DNA of 25,119 nt. Origin: a virus. Each line of letters opens with the position of its first letter. Positions within the stretch are counted from its first letter, which is position 1. The stretch is taken from the IMG/VR virus record IMGVR_UViG_3300030450_003421, positions 1 to 25,119 of that record. One strand, 5' to 3'. The translations under genes and the position numbers were made by a program. Shown piece after piece: positions 15,829 through 23,449 of the stretch. The notes below the pieces were generated by a model. It did not search any database. It was not told where the DNA came from and was given only the letters and a program-made list of their open reading frames with translations.

Positions 15829-16608
15829 CTAACCTTCTATTAACTCCCCCCACAGACTTGTTCTTCCTCTTATAATTTCTACTACTTCTACTTTATAATC
15901 TCCATTGCCAAAAAAATCTATTATAGCAAATGCATGATTCCAATTAGTAAGCCTTCCGCTTAACCAATCTTCATCTGCTTCTATATCTTTTAAGCAGCCC
16001 AAACTCCAACCACTTATAGTACCGCCTGCATTTGTCTTTGTATGCCTTTGCAGGTCATGAGTATGACCATACATAATACTTTCACCATATACATCTAAAT
16101 GTTTAAATGAATGATATTTAGATACAAACTTTCCATGCGTAAAATTTATTTTTCCTATTTTTAAAAGCTTTTTTCTATTATAAGGATGGTATTCATATCC
16201 TCTTTTCTTTAACTTTAAAGCACTTTCTGTCATATAGTGATCTAAATAAGGATACCTTGTAACAAACTTATCTAACCAAACTTCATGATTTCCTTGTACA
16301 AAATGTCTTTCTTTGCAATTTACTTTGTCAAGATATTTGTCAATCTGATCCATTCCACTATTGACATTTTCAACATCTTTATCTAAAAGAGGAATTAAGT
16401 CTTCCATTGGTTTAGCAGACCTCCCCTTCCAATAGTGAGTACTAAAATGCTCCCATTCTCCCGTATCTCCCAAATCAATATATATATCAGGTTTTACAAT
16501 CTCTATTGCCTTACATACTACATTGATAGCTTTTTGGTCGTGTATTGGGAAGTGCTTATCAGGGGTTACAATTGCTCGTTTGACTATACCCCTATCTTTC
16601 AAAGCCAT
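15829..16608 (-). CDS. Calcineurin-like metallophosphoesterase
   Basis: A 259-residue protein with the full metal-binding set of the family: D17-x-H19 (TPDKHFP), GD at 47-48 (DLGDTGEWEHF), GNHE at 106-109 (VQGNHEVW), His158 (FTHGK) and GHTH at 181-184. These ligands hold a dinuclear metal centre that hydrolyses phosphoester bonds. The substrate cannot be deduced; phage members include nucleic-acid, nucleotide and protein phosphatases. It lies between the endolysin and the membrane-protein cassette on the same strand, an unusual place for a DNA-metabolism enzyme, which hints at a late function. The start at 16608 has an AAGGG-type SD 5-6 bases upstream. The protein appears intact. Confidence 0.88.
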   Translation of the reverse strand: MALKDRGIVKRAIVTPDKHFPIHDQKAINVVCKAIEIVKPDIYIDLGDTGEWEHFSTHYWKGRSAKPMEDLIPLLDKDVENVNSGMDQIDKYLDKVNCKERHFVQGNHEVWLDKFVTRYPYLDHYMTESALKLKKRGYEYHPYNRKKLLKIGKINFTHGKFVSKYHSFKHLDVYGESIMYGHTHDLQRHTKTNAGGTISGWSLGCLKDIEADEDWLSGRLTNWNHAFAIIDFFGNGDYKVEVVEIIRGRTSLWGELIEG

Positions 16609-16659
16609 ATAATTCCCTTGTATTTTTGATAATAATTTAGTATAGAATTTAGAAAAATC

Positions 16660-17070
16660 CTAATCAGAGGAAACTGACTTAACTATCTCGCTAAGTTCTT
16701 TTGCTCTGTTGGGTGTTTGCTTTGCCCATAAAGAGTCAAGCATCTCAACAGAAGCTTCTTCATATTGCTCTGTTTCCAAGTAGTATATTGTTTTTTTAAA
16801 TTTTGAAAAACCTGAAAGACCAAGCTGATAACACATATTAGTAATAACAAACTTAATTTCATTTGGACTCTCTTGAAACCAAGGAAATGCTATCAATATT
16901 CTTTCTAGTAATTTTTGTATTTTTTTCATAAGTATAAGCTCTGCTACATTTTCATCTAAAACTAAATCTTTTATAGCAAACCCATATCCTATAGTGTCAT
17001 ATCCTTCTGTACATTTATAAACTTTTGACCTAAAGCCTTCGTGTTTTTTTATGCTTTCTAAAATATTCAT
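16660..17070 (-). CDS. Endolysin, T4-lysozyme-type muramidase (GH24)
   Basis: A compact 136-residue lysozyme that would hydrolyse the beta-1,4 bond between MurNAc and GlcNAc. The N-terminus MNILESIKKHEGFRSKVYKC plus TEGYDTIGYGF carries the signature E11-8 residues-C20-5 residues-T26 followed by IGYG. That is exactly the T4 lysozyme spacing, but with Cys instead of Asp at position 20. The C-terminal part has the usual helical lobe and the SLWAKQTPNRAKELSEIV block. There is no signal peptide or SAR segment, so release needs a holin; candidates lie just downstream. T4 lysozyme is ~164 residues, so this form is ~28 shorter but keeps both lobes. AGGGG precedes the ATG. Confidence 0.88.
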   Translation of the reverse strand: MNILESIKKHEGFRSKVYKCTEGYDTIGYGFAIKDLVLDENVAELILMKKIQKLLERILIAFPWFQESPNEIKFVITNMCYQLGLSGFSKFKKTIYYLETEQYEEASVEMLDSLWAKQTPNRAKELSEIVKSVSSD

Positions 17071-17084
17071 ATATCCCCTATAAA

Positions 17085-17114
17085 ATAAAGGGGCAGACTA
17101 AGCCACCCCTTTAT
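17085..17114 (-). terminator. Hairpin terminator after the major capsid gene
   Basis: A perfect 9-bp inverted repeat (ATAAAGGGG / CCCCTTTAT) encloses a 12-base loop. Read on the minus strand it lies ~25 bases after the capsid stop codon and is followed by TTTTAT. It probably lowers read-through from the highly expressed capsid gene into the endolysin and lysis genes. Confidence 0.65.
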
Positions 17115-17138
17115 GTATTGTTTAATTGCTACTGATTA

Positions 17139-18197
17139 TTAAGTTTTGCTATCAGTCAATGCAATCACTCTTCTATTACCTGCAGAGTCAGCAGTTCTAC
17201 AAACAGCACCATATAATGAGTCAGCAGATATTAAGTCTGACATATATGTGTGTTGGTAAGACTGTTTAACATTTGCATCTTGAATAGCCCAATATAAAGC
17301 ACTATCATGAATTGCAAAGCCTCTCAAGTAATCATCATCAGTTGATGCACCAGTATCAAAACCATCCCATGCAGTATGAATACCTGCTCCTGCTGCTGCT
17401 GCAACAGAGCCAACATCCATGAATGCACTATTAGATGCAATAACAGGCATACCAAGTAAACTTCCAACAATTCCTTTTCCACCTTGTAGATCAGAATTTA
17501 AACCTGCAAGACCTTGTGTCCAAGAATTCCCAAAATTACTTGTATTTGCTAATGAACCATAAGCTGTTGGACTTAATACTATTTTCCATCCATCTACACT
17601 TCCTGTTTCACCTGCAATAATTCCCATTAAAGATGCCAAGTGTGCTGGAGTTAATGCGTCTCCAACTTCAACATTCATAGTTGCATTAGCGTTTACACCA
17701 TCGCCACCTCCTAATACGGATGTTAGTTTAGCAACTACTGTGTACATTAAGTGATTATCTACTGCTTTAGCAATAGCATATCCTAATTGACCTGAATATA
17801 CACTAAACATATCATAAGCTGCTTGAACTTTTACTGCATCAGGCAACCATAATGGTGCTGCATAGTGTTGATCTATTACAAGTTCAGTATCTACACCTGT
17901 ATCACTACCTGAAACATCTACTTCTAATACTTCAGCATTTTGTGTTACAGCTTTTACTGTTGGAACGCCAACATGAGGTAATCTAATTTTATCCCCACCT
18001 TGTGCTTTAGCAATGCCTGATAAGTCAGTACCACATTGCGTCATAACTGTGTTTTTATTAAAAGATTCTAATATTGCTTGAGCCCAAATCTCAGGCACAA
18101 ACTCCAATGCAAGTGTATCATTGTTAGCTCCCATGGTAGAGGAACTATCAACACCACCTATCAGTACATTAGAACCCAAAGGGTCTGTTAAAGCCAT
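17139..18197 (-). CDS. Major capsid protein (HK97-fold)
   Basis: A 352-residue protein immediately downstream of the scaffold gene. The N-terminal region LALEFVPEIWAQAILESFNK followed by GDKIRLPHVG is typical of the N-arm and E-loop start of HK97-fold capsid proteins that are not processed by a cognate protease. WKIVLSPTAYGSLANTSNFG, GKGIVGSLLGMPVIASNSAF and RGFAIHDSALYWAIQDANVK correspond to the P- and A-domain segments usual in the family. It has a good AGGAGAA site before the ATG and the relatively ordered codon use expected of an abundant virion protein. No head protease gene is visible nearby, so maturation may proceed by scaffold exit only. Confidence 0.9.
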   Translation of the reverse strand: MALTDPLGSNVLIGGVDSSSTMGANNDTLALEFVPEIWAQAILESFNKNTVMTQCGTDLSGIAKAQGGDKIRLPHVGVPTVKAVTQNAEVLEVDVSGSDTGVDTELVIDQHYAAPLWLPDAVKVQAAYDMFSVYSGQLGYAIAKAVDNHLMYTVVAKLTSVLGGGDGVNANATMNVEVGDALTPAHLASLMGIIAGETGSVDGWKIVLSPTAYGSLANTSNFGNSWTQGLAGLNSDLQGGKGIVGSLLGMPVIASNSAFMDVGSVAAAAGAGIHTAWDGFDTGASTDDDYLRGFAIHDSALYWAIQDANVKQSYQHTYMSDLISADSLYGAVCRTADSAGNRRVIALTDSKT

Positions 18198-18217
18198 TTT
18201 TTTCTCCTATTTAATTT

Positions 18218-18739
18218 CTATTTAATTTTAAATTGCTTAACAATATTAGCCCAGTTGTTCCTTCTTTCATCTTCTGTCATTTGATTCAAAGGTTTCATAT
18301 TCATTGAATCTCTTGCCTTTCCAATAACTTCTGGAGCATTTGACTTAATACTGTTAACTTTACTCGTAACATATTCAAGAGTTTCTAAATCTAATTTAGA
18401 CAAAGATTCCCTATCTTCTTCAGGATGAGATTGAATCAAAGCTTCTCTTTTAACTTCCTCATACTTAGTCCACTTTTCAGCATTAGCAGTCAAATTGTCG
18501 ATCTTAGAAGATGCCTGTTCATATAAGGTTTTAAAATCTTCTTTTTCTTTTAATTTAACTTCTTCCTGCTTTGCAAACTGTTTTTGTAATTTAGATAATT
18601 GAGACTCTGCATCCTGAGCTCTTTTTCTATACTTTTTGCTTTCTGCAATATACTGCTCATTAGAGCTATCTTGAGTAGTTTCTGTAGCAGGACTTTCACT
18701 TACTGTTTCTGTAGCTGCTTGTGTTTTATCTTCGGACAT
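18218..18739 (-). CDS. Head scaffolding protein
   Basis: A 173-residue, highly charged, almost entirely helical protein just upstream of the capsid gene. It opens with a Thr/Ser/Glu-rich disordered stretch. A coiled coil follows (AESKKYRKRAQDAESQLSKL, QFAKQEEVKLKEKEDFKTLY), and the C-terminal segment (TEDERRNNWANIVKQFKIK) is short and basic, as in scaffolds that bind coat protein through their C-end. The start is set at the ATG at 18739 because GGAGGA lies 4 bases before it. The in-frame ATG at 18751 has no SD and itself supplies part of that GGAGG. The protein would guide procapsid assembly and leave before packaging. Confidence 0.82.
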   Translation of the reverse strand: MSEDKTQAATETVSESPATETTQDSSNEQYIAESKKYRKRAQDAESQLSKLQKQFAKQEEVKLKEKEDFKTLYEQASSKIDNLTANAEKWTKYEEVKREALIQSHPEEDRESLSKLDLETLEYVTSKVNSIKSNAPEVIGKARDSMNMKPLNQMTEDERRNNWANIVKQFKIK

Positions 18740-18751
18740 ACTGTCCTCCAT

Positions 18752-18826
18752 TTTATATTAAAAGTTCTGTATTTTTACAATTTTTGCAAAATACTAATAG
18801 ATAACTTAAATTAATTATAGGGAATA
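18752..18826. promoter_or_regulatory. Divergent promoter region between scaffold and large terminase
   Basis: This 75-base A+T-rich gap separates the minus-strand late block from the plus-strand packaging operon. A candidate minus promoter is TTGTAA (18780-18775), 17 bases, TATAAA (18757-18752). A candidate plus promoter is TTGCAA (18784-18789), 17 bases, TAAATT (18807-18812), followed by an AGGG SD before the terminase ATG. Both are partial sigma-70-like matches in A+T-rich DNA, so they are suggestive only. Confidence 0.35.
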
Positions 18827-20149
18827 ATGCAAATTTTGGAAAATTCACTACAAGAATATAAACAAAAATGGTTTGACTTTATGGACTACAGTCCTCATTA
18901 TGGTCAAAAAAAGTTGCACTTTCCCGACAAGACTACAGCAAGGTTTTTTGTTATGGTTTGCGGAAGAAGGTTTGGTAAAACTACTGCATCTGCTATGGAG
19001 GCAACATTTTATGCTTCACAGCCAAATAAAAGAATATGGCTTGTAGGACTGTCTTATGATAAAGCCGATTTAATGTTTAGAGAAGTTTGGCAAAAAATGG
19101 TAGTTGGTCATTCCAATGATATTATAAGAGCTTCAGAAAAAGAAAGAGTTATAAAATTTAAATGGAATACCACAGTAGAAGCAAAATCAGCAGACAACCC
19201 CGATTCACTAGTTGGTGAGGGGTTAGATCTTCTTATTATAGATGAAGCTGCTAAAGTAAAAAGAAAAATTTGGGATATGTATTTATCCCCAACATTATCC
19301 GATAGAAAAGGGAAGGCTATATTTATCACAACTCCAGAAGGTTTTAACTGGGTATATGATTTGTATCTCCTAGGGAAAGATGATGAATTATGGGAATCCC
19401 ACCAAGCTCCCTCATGGGACAACCATTTTGCCTTCCCTCTCGGAAAAAGCGACCAATTTCTTCTTGAAAGAAAGAGGAATATGGCTAAAGAGGTGTATGA
19501 ACAAGAGTATGGAGCTAAGTTTACCTCTTTTGCAGGTCGTGTTTATCCGTTTGAAAGAGATTTAGATGTAGGTAAGTTTCCTTACAATCCAAACTTTCCT
19601 ACTTTTTGTAGTATAGACTTTGGTTATCGTATGCCTGCTGTTGGATGGTTTCAAATTCATAGAGTAGGTGGTATTTGGCATATAAATATGATAGATGAGA
19701 TAATTCATGAAACAAATATTAAAACAGATACCTTAACAGATAAGATACTATCAAAAAAATACAATGTTAGAAGATATTATGGAGATCCTGCTGGTATGCA
19801 AGCTCAAGGACAGTCAGGACTAGGAGATATTGAGATATTTAGACGAAAGGGTATAAAAATCTTTACAAAGAGGGATAAAGTATCAAGAAGTATAGCTTCG
19901 GGAGTATCTCATGTGAGAGGATTTATAGAAAATGCACAAAATGAAAGATTTTTTCATATAAATGAAAAATGTACAGGCATTATGATGGATTTAGAGAACT
20001 ATCGCTACCCTGAGCCTAAAGAAGGGGCAGATTTAAAGCCAGAACCAGTTAAGGATGGCTATCACGATCATGGATGCGATATGATACGATATTTTTTTAT
20101 AAACCAGTTTCCAATTAAAAACAGAGAATTCAAAGTGAGGACAAGATGA
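18827..20149 (+). CDS. terL: Terminase large subunit
   Basis: A 440-residue packaging motor ATPase and nuclease. Walker A is CGRRFGKTT (residues 45-53), Walker B LLIIDE (135-140) with catalytic Glu140, and the coupling motif ITTPEG is at 167-172. The C-terminal RNase H-like nuclease carries Asp264 (SIDFGY), Asp320 (YYGDPAG) and Asp418 (DHGCDMIRYFF). All key residues are present and the length is normal. It is the first gene of the plus-strand packaging operon, and its TGA overlaps the portal ATG (ATGA). The small terminase gene is not adjacent upstream as usual but lies 3' of the operon on the other strand. Confidence 0.95.
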   Translation: MQILENSLQEYKQKWFDFMDYSPHYGQKKLHFPDKTTARFFVMVCGRRFGKTTASAMEATFYASQPNKRIWLVGLSYDKADLMFREVWQKMVVGHSNDIIRASEKERVIKFKWNTTVEAKSADNPDSLVGEGLDLLIIDEAAKVKRKIWDMYLSPTLSDRKGKAIFITTPEGFNWVYDLYLLGKDDELWESHQAPSWDNHFAFPLGKSDQFLLERKRNMAKEVYEQEYGAKFTSFAGRVYPFERDLDVGKFPYNPNFPTFCSIDFGYRMPAVGWFQIHRVGGIWHINMIDEIIHETNIKTDTLTDKILSKKYNVRRYYGDPAGMQAQGQSGLGDIEIFRRKGIKIFTKRDKVSRSIASGVSHVRGFIENAQNERFFHINEKCTGIMMDLENYRYPEPKEGADLKPEPVKDGYHDHGCDMIRYFFINQFPIKNREFKVRTR

Positions 20150-21456
20150 TAAATATGACAGTAGAAGAAATAATAAAACAGTCAGTTAAAGAAATGAAGC
20201 AACACAACCAAAAGATGCGAAGATTATGGGTTAGAAAGATGCTTAATTACTATGGAGGCAACGGAACAAACCAATATATTGAAAATTATTTTAATTCTGC
20301 TGCTTTTAGAGAAATTCCCTGCTATAATGCTAATTTCACTAGAAGATTTATAAATAAAATGAGCAGAATTTATACAGTTGGCACATCTAGGAATGTAAAT
20401 AACAAATATAATGAGCTAACTATTAAGAAAGATGCTAGAATGAAGCATGTTGAAAGAATGACTCGCTTAATGGGGACTGTTGCAACTCAAGTTATATATA
20501 AAGAAGAATATGGAAAGCCATGCTTTGATTATAGACCAGTTTATTATTTTGATGTTCATTTAAGCGATGCATTTACGCCAAACGCTATAATGTACCCACT
20601 TTTAATGCAACCTGATGATATTTCCTATATAGAGAAATGTGAATGGGCTTATTGGGATGAGTCTATTTATGCTCTTTACGATGAAGATGGTAATATTATA
20701 GAGGAATATGAGCATGGATATGGTGTTTTGCCTTTTGTATTTACTCACAGAGAAGAGCAAATAGATGAATTTTTTGTAGACGGTGCTAATGATATTGTTG
20801 ACTGCAACGAACAGGTAAACATTGCTATGACTGAAATGCAGTTAGGTCTTAGATTTCAAATGTTTGGGCAGCCATATATGACAGGTGTAGATTCTGATAA
20901 AAGAATAGAAAGAGCAGGTTCTAACCAAATAATTGACCTTCCAGAGGGTGCAACATTTGATATTGTATCTCCACAGGGCAATATTGAGTCAGTTATTGAA
21001 AATATTAAATTCCAAGTTGATCTTGTAGCCCAAAATAATCATTTGTATGTCCAATTTGCGCAAGATGGGGGTGAAACTCCTAGCGGCATTGCTTTGAAAA
21101 TCAAAGATCTCGAAAGATTTGAGGACTATCAAGATGACTTGGAGTTATGGAGAATGTATGAGCATGAATTTTATCATGTAGAAAGAGAAATAGCTGCTTA
21201 TAACAATATTAAACTTCCAGAAACTTTAAAATTAGACTTTAAAGAGCCTGAATATCCTAAAACAGTACAAGACCAAATACTTTTAGATGAGCATAGACTA
21301 AAACACCATATGCTAGATGAAGTTGACCTACTTATGGAGTACAATAATGATTTATCTCGCAAGGAAGCCGAAAAAGTAGTTGAAAAAAACAAGGAAGCTA
21401 TGGAAGACAAACACTTACAAGATATGGAAGAAGCCGAATACGGAGATGATGAGTAA
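20146..21456 (+). CDS. Portal protein
   Basis: A 436-residue protein directly after the large terminase. It would form the dodecameric ring at one capsid vertex through which DNA is packaged and ejected. Supporting segments are an N-terminal MLNYYGGNGTNQYIENYF region, the wing strands around NAIMYPLLMQPDDISYIEKC, and EHGYGVLPFVFTHREE, a typical 'GxxPfVxf' portal motif. The helical stem region DGANDIVDCNEQVNIAMTEM follows, then GGETPSGIALKIKDLERFED, typical of SPP1/HK97-like portals. The C-terminus is highly acidic and helical. ATG at 20146 is used (overlapping the terminase TGA); a second ATG three codons later is possible. It ends TAATG into the next gene. Confidence 0.9.
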   Translation: MINMTVEEIIKQSVKEMKQHNQKMRRLWVRKMLNYYGGNGTNQYIENYFNSAAFREIPCYNANFTRRFINKMSRIYTVGTSRNVNNKYNELTIKKDARMKHVERMTRLMGTVATQVIYKEEYGKPCFDYRPVYYFDVHLSDAFTPNAIMYPLLMQPDDISYIEKCEWAYWDESIYALYDEDGNIIEEYEHGYGVLPFVFTHREEQIDEFFVDGANDIVDCNEQVNIAMTEMQLGLRFQMFGQPYMTGVDSDKRIERAGSNQIIDLPEGATFDIVSPQGNIESVIENIKFQVDLVAQNNHLYVQFAQDGGETPSGIALKIKDLERFEDYQDDLELWRMYEHEFYHVEREIAAYNNIKLPETLKLDFKEPEYPKTVQDQILLDEHRLKHHMLDEVDLLMEYNNDLSRKEAEKVVEKNKEAMEDKHLQDMEEAEYGDDE

Positions 21457-21947
21457 TGTTTGATTTAAAGCTTAAAACTACAGCAACTTTTAGTTTTTCC
21501 AAATTAAATCATAATTTGGATAGAATTATTAAAGAGGCTGCATCTGGGAGTGCAGAGAATGTAGCTAAACGATTAAAAGAAAATATAGACGGTCAGAAAT
21601 TTGATGAATTAACTGAAACTACAAAAAGGCTAAGAAAAAGTGCAGGCTATAATACATTCTATCCATCTATAAAACCTAAAGACACAACTACTATACTAAA
21701 AGCTACTGGAAAACTATACGATTCTATAAAAGCGACAGATAAAGGGGTTTCATTTAATCATTATGGACATTGGCATGTTACTGGGGAAAAAGGAAGACCT
21801 TTAAGAAATTGGATGCAAGGAACTGTAGGTGTTGCTAAAGGAGGTAAGCAGCAAATAGTAAGAGGCGAACAATTAAGAAGATTACAAGAAGACATTAAAA
21901 AGTCTTTTAAGATACCAAAAATAACTTTAAGAGAAATGAAATTTTAA
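21456..21947 (+). CDS. HK97-gp10-like / virion morphogenesis head-tail joining protein
   Basis: A 163-residue protein coupled to the portal gene (TAATG). The pattern LKATGKLYDSIKATDKGVSF, then NHYGHWHVTGEKGRPLRNWM matches the core of gp10-like and Mu gpG-like proteins ('L..tG.L..Si', then 'Ya..h..G....R.f'), which take part in head-tail joining or tail completion. The N-terminal half is a helical region with EAASGSAENVAKRLKENI, and the C-terminus is basic. It is unusual that this protein is encoded with the portal on the plus strand, apart from the other neck genes on the minus strand. Confidence 0.6.
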   Translation: MFDLKLKTTATFSFSKLNHNLDRIIKEAASGSAENVAKRLKENIDGQKFDELTETTKRLRKSAGYNTFYPSIKPKDTTTILKATGKLYDSIKATDKGVSFNHYGHWHVTGEKGRPLRNWMQGTVGVAKGGKQQIVRGEQLRRLQEDIKKSFKIPKITLREMKF

Positions 21948-22144
21948 TGAATGAAAAGGAATTTCAAGAAATGCTTAAAATATTTAACCGTTTGGTCGAA
22001 TTAATTGAAAAATTTAAGGGAGATCTAAAAGAAGAAGATGAGTTTGTTATTTTAGAAACCCCATTAATGATACCCCCTGAAATATATGATGAAATGTGTG
22101 AAACCCTGGATCAGGATTCTATAACTTTATTCGGAATTACTTAG
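21947..22144 (+). CDS. Small acidic hypothetical protein
   Basis: A 65-residue protein, MNEKEFQEMLKIFNRLVELI onward, with an N-terminal helix and an acidic C-half (LMIPPEIYDEMCETLDQDS). The start overlaps the stop of the preceding gene (TAATG), so it is the last gene of the packaging operon. Its last 18 bases overlap the 3' end of the convergent small terminase gene. No family was recognised. It is supported by the coupling and the consistent operon structure. Confidence 0.65.
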   Translation: MNEKEFQEMLKIFNRLVELIEKFKGDLKEEDEFVILETPLMIPPEIYDEMCETLDQDSITLFGIT

Positions 22145-22780
22145 TCTTTCTGCTTTTATAATACTTCTTTCCCATTCTTTTCTTTGACCTGGAGTCGGTC
22201 TTTTATTTTTTAATGGCTCTATACCTGCAGCTTTAGCTCTAACTCTCCACTTATACCAATTCTTTTGTTTTGCATTTCTTTCAGCCCTCTTAATAGCATC
22301 TTTAGTTGCAACCTTTTCCCTTTTAACCCTATCATTTTGGTTTTCAGTATTCCTAGGTGGCAAATCATCAAAATTATCCTCTAAGACAACAGCAGCATCA
22401 ATTATATCTTCATCTTCCACTATTTCAGCATCAGGTACATTCTTTAAGAATTTTTCAAACGGAGAATCAATCGTAACATTAATATTCTTAACTAATTTGC
22501 CGCTATGTTCCAGTATAAGCCGCCCCGCTTGTACATTGCCCTCTTTAGCCTCTCTTATCATTGCATCAAGCACTTGAGGTATCTCCAAACCAAACTGAGT
22601 CATATACCGATCATACACAGCATCAACAAATTCTGGGGTCGCCTTCCACTTAGCTATAGCAGACTTTGAAACACCTACTTTATCAGCTACTTGCTGAAGC
22701 GACAATTCAGGGTTGAACGCTAAAAGCTCAACAGCTAATGTCTTTGCAGGGTTTTTCTTTAATTTAGTAATATTGCTCAT
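22127..22780 (-). CDS. terS: Terminase small subunit
   Basis: A 217-residue DNA-recognition subunit that would mark the packaging start site for the large terminase. Residues ~26-50 (LSLQQVADKVGVSKSAIAKW) are a helix-turn-helix followed by TPEFVDAVYDRYM, the layout of the phBC6A51-type small terminases. A helical oligomerisation region (ALDAMIREAKEGN-like, ~70-100) and an acidic linker follow. The long, very basic C-terminus (RVKREKVATKDAIKRAERNA) may bind DNA or the large subunit. The gene is convergent with the terL-portal operon, which is atypical. The start ATG at 22780 has no SD; a promoter-like sequence ends 5 bases upstream. Confidence 0.8.
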   Translation of the reverse strand: MSNITKLKKNPAKTLAVELLAFNPELSLQQVADKVGVSKSAIAKWKATPEFVDAVYDRYMTQFGLEIPQVLDAMIREAKEGNVQAGRLILEHSGKLVKNINVTIDSPFEKFLKNVPDAEIVEDEDIIDAAVVLEDNFDDLPPRNTENQNDRVKREKVATKDAIKRAERNAKQKNWYKWRVRAKAAGIEPLKNKRPTPGQRKEWERSIIKAERLSNSE

Positions 22781-22785
22781 ATGTA

Positions 22786-22814
22786 AATATAAGCTTTTTA
22801 AACTTATTTTTCAA
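22786..22814 (-). promoter_or_regulatory. Candidate promoter for the small terminase gene (possibly leaderless)
   Basis: On the minus strand TTGAAA (22814-22809) is followed after exactly 17 bases by TATATT (22791-22786), a good sigma-70-like pair (5/6 and 5/6). The small terminase ATG begins only 5 bases after the -10 element. Initiation at the usual ~7 bases downstream would therefore give an mRNA starting at or beside the AUG, which agrees with the absence of an SD. Confidence 0.5.
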
Positions 22815-23208
22815 ACTTCTATGGATTTTTTATTTTGAAACTTACTTTTTGTATTTTGTGTGGATTATAACCCCAACGGATATAGAATAAGTCATACGTA
22901 TACAGGGGGGGTTTCTGGTCTTATCCTGTTAGACCCTTGTATTGATACCTAAATTAAAAAAAGTCCTTAAAAAAGGGTGTTTTAAGACTTCAAAATTTAA
23001 ATAAGTGGTATTAATTACCCGATTAAATAAATACTTTCAATTCATTGTAAATAATACATCATAAAAAAAGTGCTCTATCTTTTCGAAGAAAAAGAAAAAA
23101 ATTTTTTTTAATTAAATTTACAGTTTGTAAATAAATTGTTTTGTTTTTAAATAAATAATCCTTAATATATAGAGTTGACAAAAGAGTAAATAAAAAGAGG
23201 GTTTTAAA
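22815..23208. other. Non-coding divergent region with hairpins and a G7 run
   Basis: No convincing gene is seen in this ~394-base stretch between the small terminase and the first early gene. It contains an ATACGTAT palindrome (22894-22901) and a run of seven G (22905-22911), exceptional in this A+T-rich DNA. A hairpin GGTCT/AGACC lies at 22917-22921/22931-22935. A CTTAAAA/TTTTAAG hairpin lies at 22966-22972/22980-22986. Near 23080-23125 there are long A and T tracts that may curve the DNA. Its place beside the small terminase gene and between divergent blocks suits a packaging site (cos or pac), a replication origin, or a control region. Confidence 0.5.
23141..23168 (+). promoter_or_regulatory. 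Candidate early promoter
   Basis: TTGTTT (23141-23146), 16 bases, TAATAT (23163-23168) is a plausible sigma-70-like promoter about 40 bases before the first early gene. It would drive the plus-strand run of small genes. The surrounding DNA is so A+T rich that chance matches are common. Confidence 0.3.
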
Positions 23209-23424
23209 ATGATTGATAAAGAATTAAGAGTTGAAATAATAGATAGGACTAATGAATTTTTCTTAGATAACGGAAAATGTCTAAATGATAAGGTTTACTT
23301 GTGTGAATGGTATGATTCTTTCGTTTATGGAGACACTCCAGAAGAAGTTTTAAAAAAGATGTTAAAAATAAATTCTGTAAATATTGAAAAGATTTTAGAT
23401 TTTTTAGATGAACAAGGTTATTAA
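23209..23424 (+). CDS. Small acidic hypothetical protein (early region)
   Basis: A 71-residue protein, MIDKELRVEIIDRTNEFFLD onward, with two Cys and a helical C-terminus ending DFLDEQGY. It is the first gene of the early-type plus-strand run. GAGGG precedes the ATG by ~8 bases, in a leader (TAAATAAAAAGAGGG) related to those of the next genes. The domain YGDTPEEVLKKMLKINSVNI is soluble and helical. No family was recognised. Small acidic first genes often encode host-takeover or inhibitor proteins, but nothing in the sequence shows that here. Confidence 0.7.
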   Translation: MIDKELRVEIIDRTNEFFLDNGKCLNDKVYLCEWYDSFVYGDTPEEVLKKMLKINSVNIEKILDFLDEQGY

Positions 23425-23449
23425 AATAAATAAATAAAAAGGAGAAAAA

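Noticed and set aside
18740-18751. Upstream ATG adding 4 residues to the scaffold protein
   Set aside because: It has no SD, and its own bases help form the GGAGGA that serves the ATG at 18739.
18599-18814. 71-codon plus-strand ORF rich in Cys and Phe
   Set aside because: It is a shadow of the Lys/Glu-rich scaffold gene. The antisense of GAA/AAA codons gives Phe/Leu/Ser runs like these.
23175-23180. Perfect TTGACA -35 box before the first early gene
   Set aside because: No acceptable -10 element lies 16-18 bases downstream, where the sequence runs into the SD AGAGGG. The upstream TTGTTT/TAATAT pair fits better.
22781-23208. CRISPR array, tRNA or small gene in the non-coding divergent region
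   Set aside because: No regularly spaced direct repeats, no cloverleaf-like arms with a CCA-type end, and no ORF with an SD of useful length were seen.
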